Source: Prochlorococcus sp. AG-347-G20
GTDB taxonomy: Bacteria > Cyanobacteriota > Cyanobacteriia > PCC-6307 > Cyanobiaceae
Assembly (NCBI GenBank): GCA_003281645.1
Contig: QCBJ01000001.1
Location: 248,001 to 312,000, forward strand
Reading direction: 5' to 3'
DNA length: 64,000 bases
Position numbers and translations under genes: made by a program
Notes under the pieces: model-generated
Database searches by the model: none
What the model was told of the DNA's origin: nothing
The model's input: only the letters and a program-made list of their open reading frames with translations
Shown here: positions 21,730 to 34,048 of the stretch, one piece after another
How positions within the stretch are numbered: position 1 is the stretch's first letter
Layout: each line of letters starts with the position of its first letter

Positions 21730-21984
21730 ATGTCCAAAGTTGAAATTTATACTTGGCAATATTGTCCATTCTGTATTCGAGCAAAATCACTACTCAAGAA
21801 AAAAAATGTAAATTTTACAGAATATAAAATAGATGGCGACGAAGATGCCAGAGCATTGATGATTGAAAGAGCTGATGGTAGAAGAACATTACCACAAATA
21901 TTTATAGATAATGAGGGTATCGGAGGCTGCGATGATCTCTACGCATTAGAAAATGAAAATAAATTAGAAGCATTATTAAACTAG
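21730..21984 (+). CDS. grxC: Glutaredoxin 3
   Basis: [35 protein letters not shown]. Confidence 0.95.
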   Translation: MSKVEIYTWQYCPFCIRAKSLLKKKNVNFTEYKIDGDEDARALMIERADGRRTLPQIFIDNEGIGGCDDLYALENENKLEALLN

Positions 21985-21989
21985 ATCTT

Positions 21990-22913
21990 ATGAAATTTCT
22001 ATTCGTAATAGATCCAATTAAAAATATAAATCCCTTAAAAGATTCAACTGCTGCTTTAATGCAAGCATCATCAAAAAAAAATATTGAAATCTGGAGTTGT
22101 ACTCCTCAAGACCTGGAAGCTAGAGGTGATGAAGTATGGGCATCTTCCGTAAAAGTTGAAGTAATTCCATGGATTTCTTTCAAAGAGAATGATTGCATAC
22201 CTCTCGCCGAATTTAATTGCATTTGGATGAGAAAAGATCCTCCTGTAAATGAGGCTTATTTATATGCAACCCATCTTTTAGAAGTTGCCGAAAGAAAAGG
22301 AGTAAAAGTAATAAACAAACCCTCATCGTTAAGAGCTTGGAATGAAAAGCTAGGTGCTTTAAGATACAGCCACTTAATGGCACCTACAATAGTTGCGAGT
22401 AAGGTAAAAGATCTTATTAATTTTGCAAATATAAATAATGAAGTAGTTATAAAACCTCTAGGAGGAAAAGGTGGTCAAGGTGTTATAAGGATAAATAAAA
22501 ATTCTCCAGGAATTAAATCAATCATTGAATTAATCACTTCTCAAGAAGAATTACCCGTTATGATGCAAAAATTTATTCCTGAAGTCATAGAGGGTGATAA
22601 AAGAATAATTATCGTAAACGGAGAAGCAATTGGATCAATAAATAGGATTCCTCAAGGAGGCGATTTTAGGAGTAATTTAGCGATGGGAGGCAAAGCTGAA
22701 CCCACATTATTAACAGAAAAAGAAAAAAGTATCTGCTTAGAATTATCTCAACACTTCAAAGATGAGGGTTTATTTTTTGTAGGTATTGATGTAATAAATG
22801 GAATGCTTAGCGAGATTAATGTAACCAGTCCAACAGGTTTAAGAGAAATAGAAAATTTATCCAATAAAAATGTTTCAGAGGAAGTTATTGAAAAATTAGT
22901 AGAAATTATCTAG
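21990..22913 (+). CDS. gshB: Glutathione synthetase
   Basis: [55 protein letters not shown]. Confidence 0.96.
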   Translation: MKFLFVIDPIKNINPLKDSTAALMQASSKKNIEIWSCTPQDLEARGDEVWASSVKVEVIPWISFKENDCIPLAEFNCIWMRKDPPVNEAYLYATHLLEVAERKGVKVINKPSSLRAWNEKLGALRYSHLMAPTIVASKVKDLINFANINNEVVIKPLGGKGGQGVIRINKNSPGIKSIIELITSQEELPVMMQKFIPEVIEGDKRIIIVNGEAIGSINRIPQGGDFRSNLAMGGKAEPTLLTEKEKSICLELSQHFKDEGLFFVGIDVINGMLSEINVTSPTGLREIENLSNKNVSEEVIEKLVEII

Positions 22914-24318
22914 GGTTTTTAGCGCAAAATATCTGTTTTACTATAGATTCAAATTTTAATTTAATCTCATCTATTTCTTTCTCTAAAACGGAGCCAGAAA
23001 CTAAACCTGAACCTGCAGTAAATTCAATATTTTCTTCAATACATCTTGCGCCTCTTATTGCCAAAAGAAATGAAGCATTGCCTGATGAATCAACCCAACC
23101 CATTGGAGAAGCATAATTTCCTCTAGGAAAAGACTCAAGAGTGTTTATCCAATCCAATGCTGCATTTTTTGGGTATCCACAAACAGCTGGAGATGGATGT
23201 AAGTTTTTAAGCAATTCAAAAGGACAAATATTTTCAACTTTAGAGAAAATGAGTGTTTGCAAATGAGAAATATCTCCAAATGAATTTACCTTGATATCAC
23301 TTTTTTTAAAGTTTGTTATTTTTGAAACTTCTAAAGATTTAATCAAATGATGTATTACATAATTATGTTCCTTTAAGTCTTTAGTACTTTTTAGGAGTTT
23401 CTTAAAATTTGAATTAGTAGAGATAGTTCCAGCAAGAGCCTCTAAAGTTAAATTAGGTTTAGAGAAAGAAAATAATTTTTCTGGAGATGCTCCAAACAAA
23501 ATATCCTTACTATTCCTTTTCCAAACGTATCTACATGTATTTGGTTGCTTCTTTTTAAATCTTTTTAAAATTTCTACTAAATCTAATTTATTTTTAAGTT
23601 TTATTTTAATCCTATTCGCTAAAACTATCTTTTCGAGGATATCTTTCTCTACTAATTGAATTCCTCTATTTACTACTTTTTTCATATTTGTTTTAGAAGT
23701 TTCTAAGGAGCGTGAGAAATCATCAATAAAAGGGGAATCAAAACTAGTTTTTAAGCCAGATGATTTTATTAATTCTGAGCCAGAATTAATAACTTGATTT
23801 CTAATTGTCCATATTTCTTCAATTAATGTTCTTAATGATGATTTACCTTCAATATGACCATTGATTCTTAACCAGCAATTCTTGCCACTTTTAGTAATTA
23901 ATATTTTTGGCAAAATTGCTTCCAAACTAGGGATATCTGAAGGTAAATTCTTATTATTCAAATTTTCAGAGAAAGAAAATAAATAAATTATTTTTGAAAG
24001 TGCAGAATTATGCGATTCATTAGTTAAGTTAATTAAATTTTTAAAATTCTCAGAATTAAACTCTTTTGCTACCTCAAATCTTTTTGGGCCATCCAGAGTA
24101 ACATATTTACACTTCTCGAAAGCTATATATGAAATGCCATCAGATTCCTCCCAAAATGAAGAAAACGGATATTGATTTATTAACAATTCATAAACTTGAA
24201 ATAAATCAATACAAGGAATCTCAACACAAATACTTACTAATCCAGAATTTTCAACTTTCTTATCGAAAGAGGAAAATACATCTTTTAAAAAATCTGTTAA
24301 GTTTAAATCATTTTTCAT
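22906..24318 (-). CDS. menF: Isochorismate synthase
   Basis: Chorismate-binding enzyme motifs [44 protein letters not shown]. Confidence 0.9.
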   Translation of the reverse strand: MKNDLNLTDFLKDVFSSFDKKVENSGLVSICVEIPCIDLFQVYELLINQYPFSSFWEESDGISYIAFEKCKYVTLDGPKRFEVAKEFNSENFKNLINLTNESHNSALSKIIYLFSFSENLNNKNLPSDIPSLEAILPKILITKSGKNCWLRINGHIEGKSSLRTLIEEIWTIRNQVINSGSELIKSSGLKTSFDSPFIDDFSRSLETSKTNMKKVVNRGIQLVEKDILEKIVLANRIKIKLKNKLDLVEILKRFKKKQPNTCRYVWKRNSKDILFGASPEKLFSFSKPNLTLEALAGTISTNSNFKKLLKSTKDLKEHNYVIHHLIKSLEVSKITNFKKSDIKVNSFGDISHLQTLIFSKVENICPFELLKNLHPSPAVCGYPKNAALDWINTLESFPRGNYASPMGWVDSSGNASFLLAIRGARCIEENIEFTAGSGLVSGSVLEKEIDEIKLKFESIVKQIFCAKNPR

Positions 24319-24419
24319 TACTTATTGAAAATAACTAAAAATGATGCAATAAAGTAAAAAATGTAACTCAATTTATAAACTACATTCAATAATTATCTAA
24401 TTTTGCGTGTTAATTAAAA

Positions 24420-25337
24420 ATGGACGAAGATAAAAAAAAATTATGGGAAAAAGCAATAAAATGGCCTCTTTATTCTGTTGCCATACTTCCAGTTTTAATA
24501 ACAGGGGCTTACTTGCTCAATCAATATGAAGAGGTAAAAATTTATAATTTGATTTCATTTACTTTAGCTGCAATTTTGATATTACTTTGGGAAAATCTAA
24601 CTAATGATTTATACGACGCTGAAACAGGAATCGATGAATTTAAATTCCATTCAATTGTAAATCTTGTAAAAAATAAAAAAATAATTTCATTTATTGCATA
24701 TACATCTTTAGTTATTGGTTTATTAATAATTTTAATTATTTCAGTATCAACAAGTATAAACATTTTTATTTTGGTGGCAGCTTGCTGCTTCTTAGGATAT
24801 TTATATCAAGGTCCTCCTTTTAGATTGGGCTATCAAGGTTTAGGAGAACCATTATGCTGGCTTGCATTTGGACCTTTTGCGTACTCTGCAGTCTTAATTG
24901 CGTTAAATCCGTCTAATATTTACTTCGAAGGTATTCCATGGAATGTTTCTTTATTACTTGGTTCAGGACCTTCCTTGGCAACAACTCTTGTATTATTTTG
25001 TTCTCATTTTCATCAAATTTCTGAAGATAAAAAGCATGGGAAAAATTCACCTTTAGTTCGCTTAGGGGCAAAAAAAGGTTCTCAATTTGTGCCTTGGATA
25101 ATTTTTACAATATATATTTTTCAACTTTTCACAATAGTTTATGGATTTATTCCAGTGTTTTGCATCCTTTATTTGCTTAGTTTCCCTCAAGCAATAAGAC
25201 TTATAAATTTATTAAAATCTTCGTATCCAAAACCTTTTGCAATAAAAAATTGCAAATTCGTCGCAATAAAATTTCAAACTCTTAATGGAATTGGTTTAAT
25301 CACAGGATTAATATTTAATTACTTGCTAAATAAATGA
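24420..25337 (+). CDS. menA: 1,4-dihydroxy-2-naphthoate polyprenyl/phytyltransferase
   Basis: UbiA family; WENLTNDLYDAETGID, YQGPPFRLGYQGLGEP, adjacent to menC/menE. Confidence 0.92.
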   Translation: MDEDKKKLWEKAIKWPLYSVAILPVLITGAYLLNQYEEVKIYNLISFTLAAILILLWENLTNDLYDAETGIDEFKFHSIVNLVKNKKIISFIAYTSLVIGLLIILIISVSTSINIFILVAACCFLGYLYQGPPFRLGYQGLGEPLCWLAFGPFAYSAVLIALNPSNIYFEGIPWNVSLLLGSGPSLATTLVLFCSHFHQISEDKKHGKNSPLVRLGAKKGSQFVPWIIFTIYIFQLFTIVYGFIPVFCILYLLSFPQAIRLINLLKSSYPKPFAIKNCKFVAIKFQTLNGIGLITGLIFNYLLNK

Positions 25338-26299
25338 ACTTAATATTTCAAAAAAAATCTTATAGCTTTAAGTTATCGGCCAAAGTAGAAAATTCTAAAA
25401 CCAATTACCATACAAAATCGGGTTGGATAATTAAATTAATAAGTAATGATAAAAAAATAGGGTTTGGAGAAGTTTCACCGCTAAATAAAAAAGACTTAAA
25501 AAAGTGTGCGAAACAACTAGATATAATCCCTGAATATATAGAGGAATTTAATTTATCTGAGCAAATAAATATTTTTCACCCATGCATTCAATCTGCAATA
25601 AATTCTGCATTAGCTGAGATCAATGGAAAAATAATTTTTAAAGAAAACTACTACTTTGATGAAATTGGTAAAACAGCCATATTGTTAAATCATGAAAATG
25701 TAGTTTCAGATCTAAATGATATTAAAAAAAGACATTGTGATATTGGAAAATCATTAACCTTAAAATGGAAAGTAGCACTAAAAAATAACCATGAGGAAGA
25801 AGCAAAATTAGAAGAAATTTTAAGCAAAATAGGTAATAATATTAAGTTAAGAATAGATGCTAATGGTTCTTGGGGAAGAGATATAGCTAATAGATGGGCT
25901 GATATTTTGAAAGATAATAAAAATATAGATTGGTTAGAACAACCTCTCTGTGTTGATGATATTGATGGACTGACAGAACTAAACAAAAAAATTCCAATAG
26001 CTTTAGACGAATCACTTTTAAAATTTCCAACTTTGATTGATGAGTGGAAGGGTTGGCAAATTAGAAGGCCTTCTCAAGAAAATAATCCAGTTAAGCTTTT
26101 AAGAGAATTAGAAAATAAAAAAGCTTTCATATCTATAAGTACCTCATTTGAAACTGGAATAGGAAAGAGATGGCTCCATCATTTATCTTCTCTACAATTA
26201 CAAGGACCAACGCCAAAAGTTCCTGGTTTAGCAATGAATAAATTCCCTAATTCATTTCTATTTTTAAATGAAGCAAAAAAGATATGGGATCAACTATGA
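25334..26299 (+). CDS. menC: o-Succinylbenzoate synthase
   Basis: Enolase superfamily; LRIDANGSW, LEQPL, ALDESL; operon context. Confidence 0.88.
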   Translation: MNLIFQKKSYSFKLSAKVENSKTNYHTKSGWIIKLISNDKKIGFGEVSPLNKKDLKKCAKQLDIIPEYIEEFNLSEQINIFHPCIQSAINSALAEINGKIIFKENYYFDEIGKTAILLNHENVVSDLNDIKKRHCDIGKSLTLKWKVALKNNHEEEAKLEEILSKIGNNIKLRIDANGSWGRDIANRWADILKDNKNIDWLEQPLCVDDIDGLTELNKKIPIALDESLLKFPTLIDEWKGWQIRRPSQENNPVKLLRELENKKAFISISTSFETGIGKRWLHHLSSLQLQGPTPKVPGLAMNKFPNSFLFLNEAKKIWDQL

Positions 26300-27498
26300 A
26301 AAATAAAATTCATACTATTGAAGTTGAAAATAACGAAACTCAATCTGTAGAAAAAATTATTGAAAAAATTAGAGAGAATAAAATTATTTATGTAAAAAAC
26401 AAATTTTATAAAGACAAAGATATATTAGATTCAATTACTGAAAATGGGCCAGCAATTATCTTAAACAGTAGTGGGAGTTCTGGAAAACCGAGACAATGTT
26501 TTCACCATTTAAATAATCTTAAATTATCTGCAACTACATCAGGTCAATGGCTAATAGAGCAAGGATTTGAATTACAAAATTGCTTAATTTTAAATACTTT
26601 ACCCCTGAACCATATAAGTGGATTAATGCCAATTTTTAGAAGTCAAACTTGGGGATGTGATTGTATTAATATTTCTCCGAATTTGATAAAAAAGACTCGA
26701 GAACTTTTACTTTTCACAATTAAATTTAAAAAAAACAAAAAACACTTGATTACGTCATTAGTACCTACCCAATTACAAAGACTTTTAGCTCAAAAAGATG
26801 GAATTAGTTGGCTAAAAATTTTTGATCTAATTTGGGTAGGTGGAGCTTCAATTTCAGACGAAACTGCAGAAAAATGTATAAAAGAAAAAATAAAATTAGC
26901 ACCTTGTTATGGCTCAACTGAAACAGCAGCAATGGTTACGAGTTTAAAACCAAAAGAATTCTTAATGGGTTTTAAAAATGTTGGAGAAATACTACCTGAT
27001 ACAAAAATAAGAATTAACGCACAAGGATTAATCGAAATAAAATCAGCCAGAATTGGAATTGAAATAATAGATTCTTTAAAAACTGAAAATTTCAAAAATA
27101 AAAATGGGTGGTGGCAAACAAGTGATTTAGGTGAAATTAAGCAAATCAATAATTCTTACTATTTAAAATTTGTTGGAAGAAGTGATAATGCCTTTAATTC
27201 AGGAGGAGAAGTTGTTTTCCCTGAAGTAATTGAATCAAGATTAAATGATTTCATTATGAAAGAAAATATCCCAATTAATAAATTCAATATTTCGAAAGTA
27301 TCTAACAAATTATGGGGAAATAAAATTAAAGTAATAGTTGAATTTGGAGAACTTACAAATGATAAAAATATTGAAATTTCTTTAAATTTATTAAAAAATT
27401 TTTCTCAAAGTTGGCCTAAACATGAAAAGCCTGAAAAGTGGATTGTTAAAAACAAAAATAGCATTACAGAAAAAATAAACTATAAATTTAAAAAATAA
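26284..27498 (+). CDS. menE: o-Succinylbenzoate--CoA ligase
   Basis: AMP-binding NSSGSSGKPRQC, LNTLPLNHISGLMP, CYGSTETAAMVTS, GRSDNAFNSGGE. Confidence 0.9.
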   Translation: MGSTMKNKIHTIEVENNETQSVEKIIEKIRENKIIYVKNKFYKDKDILDSITENGPAIILNSSGSSGKPRQCFHHLNNLKLSATTSGQWLIEQGFELQNCLILNTLPLNHISGLMPIFRSQTWGCDCINISPNLIKKTRELLLFTIKFKKNKKHLITSLVPTQLQRLLAQKDGISWLKIFDLIWVGGASISDETAEKCIKEKIKLAPCYGSTETAAMVTSLKPKEFLMGFKNVGEILPDTKIRINAQGLIEIKSARIGIEIIDSLKTENFKNKNGWWQTSDLGEIKQINNSYYLKFVGRSDNAFNSGGEVVFPEVIESRLNDFIMKENIPINKFNISKVSNKLWGNKIKVIVEFGELTNDKNIEISLNLLKNFSQSWPKHEKPEKWIVKNKNSITEKINYKFKK

Positions 27499-27501
27499 TA
27501 A

Positions 27502-27954
<453 letters not shown>

Positions 27955-27963
27955 TTAAAGAAA

Positions 27964-29151
27964 TTATCTATCAACAGATCCCATAATGACATCTATTGAA
28001 CCAAGGATTGCCATAATATCAGCGATTTTGGCACCTTTAAGAATATGAGGCAATATTTGCAGATTATTTAAATCAGCTGCTCTGATTTTAAATCTCCATG
28101 GGGTAACTTCATTATTTCCTTGAATAAATACACCTATTTCTCCTTTGCCGGACTCTAATCTTGTATATAATTCTCCGTTAGGAATTTTAAAAGTTGGAGC
28201 AACCTTCTTAGCTACATATTGATAGTCGATACCAAATATTTCACTTTTCTTATCTTCAGTCGCCATTCTTTGAGCTTCTAAATTCTCTGTTGGACCTCCT
28301 GGAATCATTTTGCAGGCTTGGCGGATGATGCTTAGTGATTGTCTCATCTCTTCAACTCTTACTCGATATCTCGCATAACAATCTCCTTCTTTTTCCGAAG
28401 CAATCTGCCAATCAAAATCGTCATAACATTCATAACTATCGACTTTCCTTAAATCCCAGGAAACTCCAGAAGCTCTAAGCATTGGGCCAGACAAAGACCA
28501 ATTAATTGCCTGGTCTCTTTGTATTGTTCCTAGACCTTCAATTCTTTTTCTAAAAATTGGATTATTTGTAATTAATTTTTCGTATTCATCTATCTTAGGA
28601 CCAAACCAATCGCAAAAGTCTATACATTTTTCTAACCATCCGTATGGGAGATCACATGCGACACCGCCTATCCTAAAGAAATTATTATTTATTAGTCTTT
28701 GTCCTGTAGCAGCTTCCCAGAGATCATAGATCATCTCTCTTTCTCTAAAAATATAGAAAAATGGAGTTTGAGCTCCTACGTCTGCTAAAAAGGGACCAAG
28801 CCATAAAAGATGATTAGCAATACGATTAAGTTCGAGCATAAGAACTCTGATGTAACTAGCTCTTTTGGGAACTGGAATATTAGCTAATCTTTCAGGAGCA
28901 TTTACTACAATAGCTTCATAAAACATTCCTGCTGCATAATCCATTCTGCTTACATAAGGGACATACATTACATTTGTTCTATTTTCAGCTATCTTTTCCA
29001 TTCCTCTATGTAAATATCCAATTACTGGCTCACAATCAATGACATTCTCACCATCAAGAGTTACAACTAACCTTAAAACCCCATGCATTGAAGGATGGTG
29101 AGGGCCAAAATTGACCACCATTGGTTCTGTTCTAGTCTCTAGCTGAGCCAT
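27964..29151 (-). CDS. ndhH: NAD(P)H-quinone oxidoreductase subunit H
   Basis: [55 protein letters not shown]. Confidence 0.98.
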
Positions 29152-29189
29152 TCGAAATTTAACCTCTAAACAAATCTTAGTCGAAAGTT

Positions 29190-30092
29190 ATGCAAACTGA
29201 CCTATCTGATTCATCTTTTTTCAATCATCAATCAGTTATGACAGATGAGATTATGGCCTCATTAGAGCATTACCCACTTATAAATAACAATCAAATTAAG
29301 GGAATAGACGCAACTTTAGGCGGAGGCGGGCACTCTTATCATTTATTGAGAAAATATTCGGATTTAAATATAATTGGACTTGATCAAGATCCATTCGCAA
29401 GAAAATCAGCATTAAAAAAACTTGATGAGTTTAAAAGTAGGATTGATATAAGGGCTTCAAATTTTGCGGATTTTGTACCAAAAGAAAAAGTTTCTTTTGT
29501 GATTGCAGATCTTGGAGTAAATAGTAACCAACTTGATGACCCTAAAAGAGGATTTAGTTTCCAAAAAGATGGTCCGCTTGATATGCGCATGAATCCTTTG
29601 CTTGATTTTGATGCAGAGAAATTAATTGAGATTTTAAATGAAAAAGATCTAGCTAACCTCATCTATAAATATGGAGATGAGAGATTATCAAGAAAGATTG
29701 CTAGGAAAATAAAATTGGATTTGAAAGAAAATGGAAAATATTCTGGGACAAAAGAGTTAGCTTACTCTATTGCAGGCTGCTTCCCACCAAAACAAAGATA
29801 TAAAAAAATACATCCAGCAACAAGAACATTTCAAGCACTAAGAATTGCTGTTAATAAAGAAATTGAAGTATTAGAAAAATTTTTGCAAGTTGTACCTGAA
29901 TGGCTTTTGCCAGGGGGTATTATTTCTGTTATTAGTTTTCATTCTCTTGAGGATAGGTTAGTTAAAAGTTGTTTTAAGAATGATCAAAGACTAAAAAACC
30001 TGACAAAAAAGCCAATAACTCCTTCCGAACAAGAAGTCGAACTTAATAAAAGAGCTAGAAGTGGAAAATTAAGAATTGCTCAATTAAATTAA
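29190..30092 (+). CDS. rsmH: 16S rRNA m4C1402 methyltransferase
   Basis: FNHQSVMTDEIM, DATLGGGGHS, DLGVNSNQLDDPKRGFSF, PATRTFQALRIAVN, SFHSLEDR. Confidence 0.96.
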   Translation: MQTDLSDSSFFNHQSVMTDEIMASLEHYPLINNNQIKGIDATLGGGGHSYHLLRKYSDLNIIGLDQDPFARKSALKKLDEFKSRIDIRASNFADFVPKEKVSFVIADLGVNSNQLDDPKRGFSFQKDGPLDMRMNPLLDFDAEKLIEILNEKDLANLIYKYGDERLSRKIARKIKLDLKENGKYSGTKELAYSIAGCFPPKQRYKKIHPATRTFQALRIAVNKEIEVLEKFLQVVPEWLLPGGIISVISFHSLEDRLVKSCFKNDQRLKNLTKKPITPSEQEVELNKRARSGKLRIAQLN

Positions 30093-30105
30093 AAGCCAAT
30101 AATTT

Positions 30106-31251
30106 CTATCGTAATGATCTGATTGTATTTGTAAGAATATGAATTGCTTGTTTTATATCTTTTGAATTAGTACTTAATCCAATACTTAACCTTATTGAAG
30201 ATTCTGCTTCTTTAAGAGATCTACCTAATGCTAGTAAAACATGAGATGGTTCACCACTACTACATGCAGATCCAGTAGAACAAATTATTTTAGATTTTAA
30301 AAGTTTATGAAACTTTGCTCCGTTTAAATCCAATACAGTCAAATTTAAATTGTGAGGTAATCTTTTTTCTATGGAGCCATTAATTAATAAACCAGAATTA
30401 TTTTTTAACAACCCCTCTAAAAGGTTATTTCTATAAAAAAGTAATTTCTCAGCGTTATTTTTTTGATTAAGAACTGCTATCTCTATTGCTTTCGCAAAGC
30501 CAACTACTAAAGGAAGAGGTAATGTGCCAGACCTAAGACCATATTCCTGACCTCCTCCAACAATTAAAGGCTCAAGATTAATTTCTTCATCAATCAAAAG
30601 AAGTCCTATCCCTTTAGGGCCGTATATTTTGTGAGAACTCATCGTTATCATGTTTACATCTGATAAAAGATTGTCTAAAGCCATATAACCTAAACATTGT
30701 GCAAAATCAGAGTGAAATGTTATTCCCCTCGATTTACATATCTTTGAAATATTTTCTATGGGCTGAATAACTCCTATTTCGTTATTTGCCAACATGATAC
30801 TAACCAGAAATGTATCTTCTCTTATTTTTTTTTTGAATTGTTCTTCTGAAATTAAGCCATCTTTCTCAGGATTAATTTCTGAAACCATAAATCCCTCTTT
30901 TTTTAGTTGGTTTAAGGGCTCCAAAACAGCTTTATGCTCCGTTTTTAAGGTAATAATATGTCCATAATTTCCTGTTTTTTTATAGAAATTTCTAGCAAAA
31001 CCTAATAAGGCTAAGTTATTAGATTCAGTTGCCCCACTTGTAAAAATAACTTTTTTATTCTTAAGAAATAAACTTTGTTCTATTTTTTCTCTTGAGGCTT
31101 CCAATATAGCGCTTGCGTTAATCCCCGCCAAATTAGATTTATTTGCAGGGTTAGAAAATATCTCACTCCAAAAAGGTTTCATAGAATCAACGACGTCTTT
31201 AGAGCAAGGAGTCGAAGATTGATAGTCTAGTAGTATGGGAGTTGATAGCAT
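30106..31251 (-). CDS. Cysteine desulfurase (NifS/IscS type)
   Basis: LDYQSSTP, TSGATESNNLALLG, SSHKIYGPKGIG, STGSACSSGEPSHVL. Confidence 0.93.
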   Translation of the reverse strand: MLSTPILLDYQSSTPCSKDVVDSMKPFWSEIFSNPANKSNLAGINASAILEASREKIEQSLFLKNKKVIFTSGATESNNLALLGFARNFYKKTGNYGHIITLKTEHKAVLEPLNQLKKEGFMVSEINPEKDGLISEEQFKKKIREDTFLVSIMLANNEIGVIQPIENISKICKSRGITFHSDFAQCLGYMALDNLLSDVNMITMSSHKIYGPKGIGLLLIDEEINLEPLIVGGGQEYGLRSGTLPLPLVVGFAKAIEIAVLNQKNNAEKLLFYRNNLLEGLLKNNSGLLINGSIEKRLPHNLNLTVLDLNGAKFHKLLKSKIICSTGSACSSGEPSHVLLALGRSLKEAESSIRLSIGLSTNSKDIKQAIHILTNTIRSLR

Positions 31252-31310
31252 TATGTTTATTATATAAAATTCTGTTTATTCCTAGAAAATCAAATTAAAG
31301 AATTAAAAAA

Positions 31311-32039
31311 ATGAATGAAATTAATCAAATAAATAATGAACCGGTAAGAAAATCAAGAATTTTATTAGTTGATGATGAGCCTGGTTTAAGAACAGCTGTT
31401 AAAACATTTCTAGAAGATGAAGGCTTTGAAATATTTATTGCAGTTGATGGAGAGGATGGTTGGGAAAAAGCTCAAACAGTCTTCCCAGATTTGATAATTA
31501 GCGATGTTATGATGCCTCGAGCCAACGGTTATGCTTTATTAGAAAAAATTAGAGAGGATGAAAAATTAGGAGGAACTCCAGTAATTTTTCTAACTGCAAA
31601 AGGAATGACCCTAGACAGAACAGAAGGTTATCTTGCAGGAGTTGATGATTATATTTCCAAACCTTTCGATCCCGATGAATTAGCTGCAAGAGTCAAAAAT
31701 GTAATCAACAGACAAGAACGATTATTAAAAGAAGCGGCACGATTCGCAGATATTGACGTAAGCAAAATGGCAAAACAAATTACTGAAATAAAATCTATGC
31801 TCACAGACCAAAACCAGACTAATCCAGAAAATACAATAAATCTTCCTAGTTTCACTCCTAGAGAAGCAAGTGTGCTTCAACTTGTAGCAGAGGGACTGAT
31901 GAACAAAGAAATTGCAAGACAGCTTGAAACATCTATTAGAAATGTTGAGAAATATGTAAGTAGACTTTTTATCAAAACAGGTACATCAAGCCGAACAGAA
32001 TTAGTTCGTTATGCACTTGAAAATCATTTAGTAAAATAA
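31311..32039 (+). CDS. Response regulator, receiver plus LuxR-type HTH (Ycf29-like)
   Basis: LVDDEPGLRTAVKTFLEDEGF, LIISDVMMPRANGY, DDYISKPFDPDELAARV, C-terminal FTPREASVLQLVAEGLMNKEIARQLETSIRNVEKYVSRLF. Confidence 0.9.
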   Translation: MNEINQINNEPVRKSRILLVDDEPGLRTAVKTFLEDEGFEIFIAVDGEDGWEKAQTVFPDLIISDVMMPRANGYALLEKIREDEKLGGTPVIFLTAKGMTLDRTEGYLAGVDDYISKPFDPDELAARVKNVINRQERLLKEAARFADIDVSKMAKQITEIKSMLTDQNQTNPENTINLPSFTPREASVLQLVAEGLMNKEIARQLETSIRNVEKYVSRLFIKTGTSSRTELVRYALENHLVK

Positions 32040-32040
32040 A

Positions 32041-32742
32041 TTATTTAGTTTTTTCGAATTCAATTAGTTTTGAAAAATAAAAAGGAGCTTGATTTAATTT
32101 CTTTTTAACAACTTTAAATCCTCTTTCTTTGGCAGCATTAATAATACCCTTTTCTTTCAATGTATATGCTCTTGTAGTTTTACTTGGCCCAGGAAATAAT
32201 TTTCCAATATTTTTTAGAACAGCAAGAACTGGGGTATAAGGAGCAAAGCTAACGATTAGTTTTTCTTTGCTTAAATCGCATAGATGTTGGACCATTTCTT
32301 CTGCGACCGGTTGAGGATAATGAATAAATACATCCAAACAAACTACAACATCAAATAAACCTTTTAATTTTTCCAGATCACAGACTTCATAATTTATTTT
32401 ACCTTGATTCAAACCTAATTCATGAATGCGTTTTTTTGTTTCTTTAATCATTTCAGAAGAAATATCGCTCATCTGTAGTTCTTTTATACCGAGTCTTAGT
32501 AAAGGTATGGAAAGACTTCCTACACCACAGCCTGCATCACAATAACTTTTTTTTGTTAGTTCAGGATAATTTTTGATGTATGAGACTACATCATCTACAG
32601 TTTTTTGATGTCCTTTCCTAATATTTTTCTGAACTGTATTAATTTCATCAGATTTGCTATAAATTTTATTCCATCTCTCAAAGCCAGTACCATTAAAATA
32701 CTCCCTGACTTCACTTTTTTCGATAATCTTATTTGACGTCAT
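32041..32742 (-). CDS. chlM: Magnesium-protoporphyrin IX methyltransferase
   Basis: REYFNGTGFERWNKIYSKSDEINTVQKNIRKGHQKTVDDVV, DAGCGVGSLSIPL. Confidence 0.95.
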   Translation of the reverse strand: MTSNKIIEKSEVREYFNGTGFERWNKIYSKSDEINTVQKNIRKGHQKTVDDVVSYIKNYPELTKKSYCDAGCGVGSLSIPLLRLGIKELQMSDISSEMIKETKKRIHELGLNQGKINYEVCDLEKLKGLFDVVVCLDVFIHYPQPVAEEMVQHLCDLSKEKLIVSFAPYTPVLAVLKNIGKLFPGPSKTTRAYTLKEKGIINAAKERGFKVVKKKLNQAPFYFSKLIEFEKTK

Positions 32743-32831
32743 AATATTCTATGAAAATTTATTCTTTTCATACTAACTAACTGGCACCAAATTAATTGCG
32801 CGCCATTATAGGAAAGAATTGATTTGTTATT

Positions 32832-33368
32832 TTGTCAGAATTGAATTCTAAAGAAATTTATAAAATTGCTGTCGTAATGGGTAGTGATTCAGATCTAAAT
32901 ACATTGAAACCAGCCATTGATATTTTAAAAGAATTTAGAATAAAAACTGAAGTTTGTATACTTTCTGCTCATCGAACACCTATTGAAATGATGGAATATG
33001 CAAAAAATGCAGAATCAGAAAACATAAAAGTAATAATTGCCGGTGCTGGGGGTGCTGCTCATCTTCCAGGAATGCTGGCATCCATAACTTGCATTCCTGT
33101 AATTGGAGTACCAGTAGAGAGTAAGACACTGAAAGGAATTGACTCTCTTTTATCAATCGTTCAAATGCCCTCTGGAATTCCAGTTGCAACAGTTGCAATT
33201 AATGGAGGACAGAATGCTGGATTATTGGCAATAGGGATGGTCAGTTTATTTGATGAATCCATAAAGAAAAATTTAAAAGAATTCCGAGAAAATCTACATA
33301 CACAGGTAAGAAATAAAAATAATAAGTTATCAACTATTGGACCTGACAATTATCTTCAAAATAAATGA
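32832..33368 (+). CDS. purE: N5-carboxyaminoimidazole ribonucleotide mutase
   Basis: VVMGSDSDL, SAHRTP, IIAGAGGAAHLPGMLAS; probable TTG start. Confidence 0.95.
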   Translation: MSELNSKEIYKIAVVMGSDSDLNTLKPAIDILKEFRIKTEVCILSAHRTPIEMMEYAKNAESENIKVIIAGAGGAAHLPGMLASITCIPVIGVPVESKTLKGIDSLLSIVQMPSGIPVATVAINGGQNAGLLAIGMVSLFDESIKKNLKEFRENLHTQVRNKNNKLSTIGPDNYLQNK

Positions 33369-33383
33369 ACTAATATTTTTCTA

Positions 33384-34022
33384 TTAGGCCTTTTTAAGAA
33401 AGTTTTCTTTTTTGAGGTAGTTAATAACTTTTTCAACGGAATCATTTAAATCTAACGAACCTGTATCAACAACAATTTCAGGATTATGAGGAGCTTCATA
33501 TGGACTAGAAATCCCTGTAAATTCCTTAATTTCACCCAAACGAGCTTTCTTATAAAGACCTTTAGTATCCCTATTTTCACAAACTGTGATATCAGCAGAA
33601 CAATAAACTTCAATAAAATCCTTAGATCCAATAATTTTTCTCACCTTATCTCTATCGCTAATAAATGGGGAAACAAATGCTGTAATAGTTATTATCCCAG
33701 CATTCATAAATAAATTCGCAACTTCACCAATTCTTCTTATATTTTCTTCTCTATCTTCATCCGAAAAACCAAGATCTTTACATAAACCGTGTCTTACATT
33801 ATCTCCATCCAACACATAAGTCGAAAAACCATCTAAGTATAAAACTTCATTTAAAGCGTTGGCCAAAGTACTTTTACCAGAACCAGATAAACCGGTAAAC
33901 CAGATAACCATACCTTTATGACCTCTCATTTTCTCTAACTTTTCTCTATTAATGGTCAAGTTGTGCCACTTTATATTGGTTGACTTTGTTTGATCTTGTT
34001 TTTTCATTTTTTGCATCATCAA
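33384..34022 (-). CDS. cysC: Adenylylsulfate kinase
   Basis: IWFTGLSGSGKSTLANAL, LDGDNVRHGLCKDLGFSDEDREENIRRIGEVA. Confidence 0.96.
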   Translation of the reverse strand: MMMQKMKKQDQTKSTNIKWHNLTINREKLEKMRGHKGMVIWFTGLSGSGKSTLANALNEVLYLDGFSTYVLDGDNVRHGLCKDLGFSDEDREENIRRIGEVANLFMNAGIITITAFVSPFISDRDKVRKIIGSKDFIEVYCSADITVCENRDTKGLYKKARLGEIKEFTGISSPYEAPHNPEIVVDTGSLDLNDSVEKVINYLKKENFLKKA

Positions 34023-34048
34023 AATTAAAAACTATCCTAACCCTTGCT

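Noticed and set aside
24129-24338. 69-aa plus-strand ORF before menA
   Set aside because: Mostly antisense to isochorismate synthase 5' end; Lys/Asn-rich with no motif
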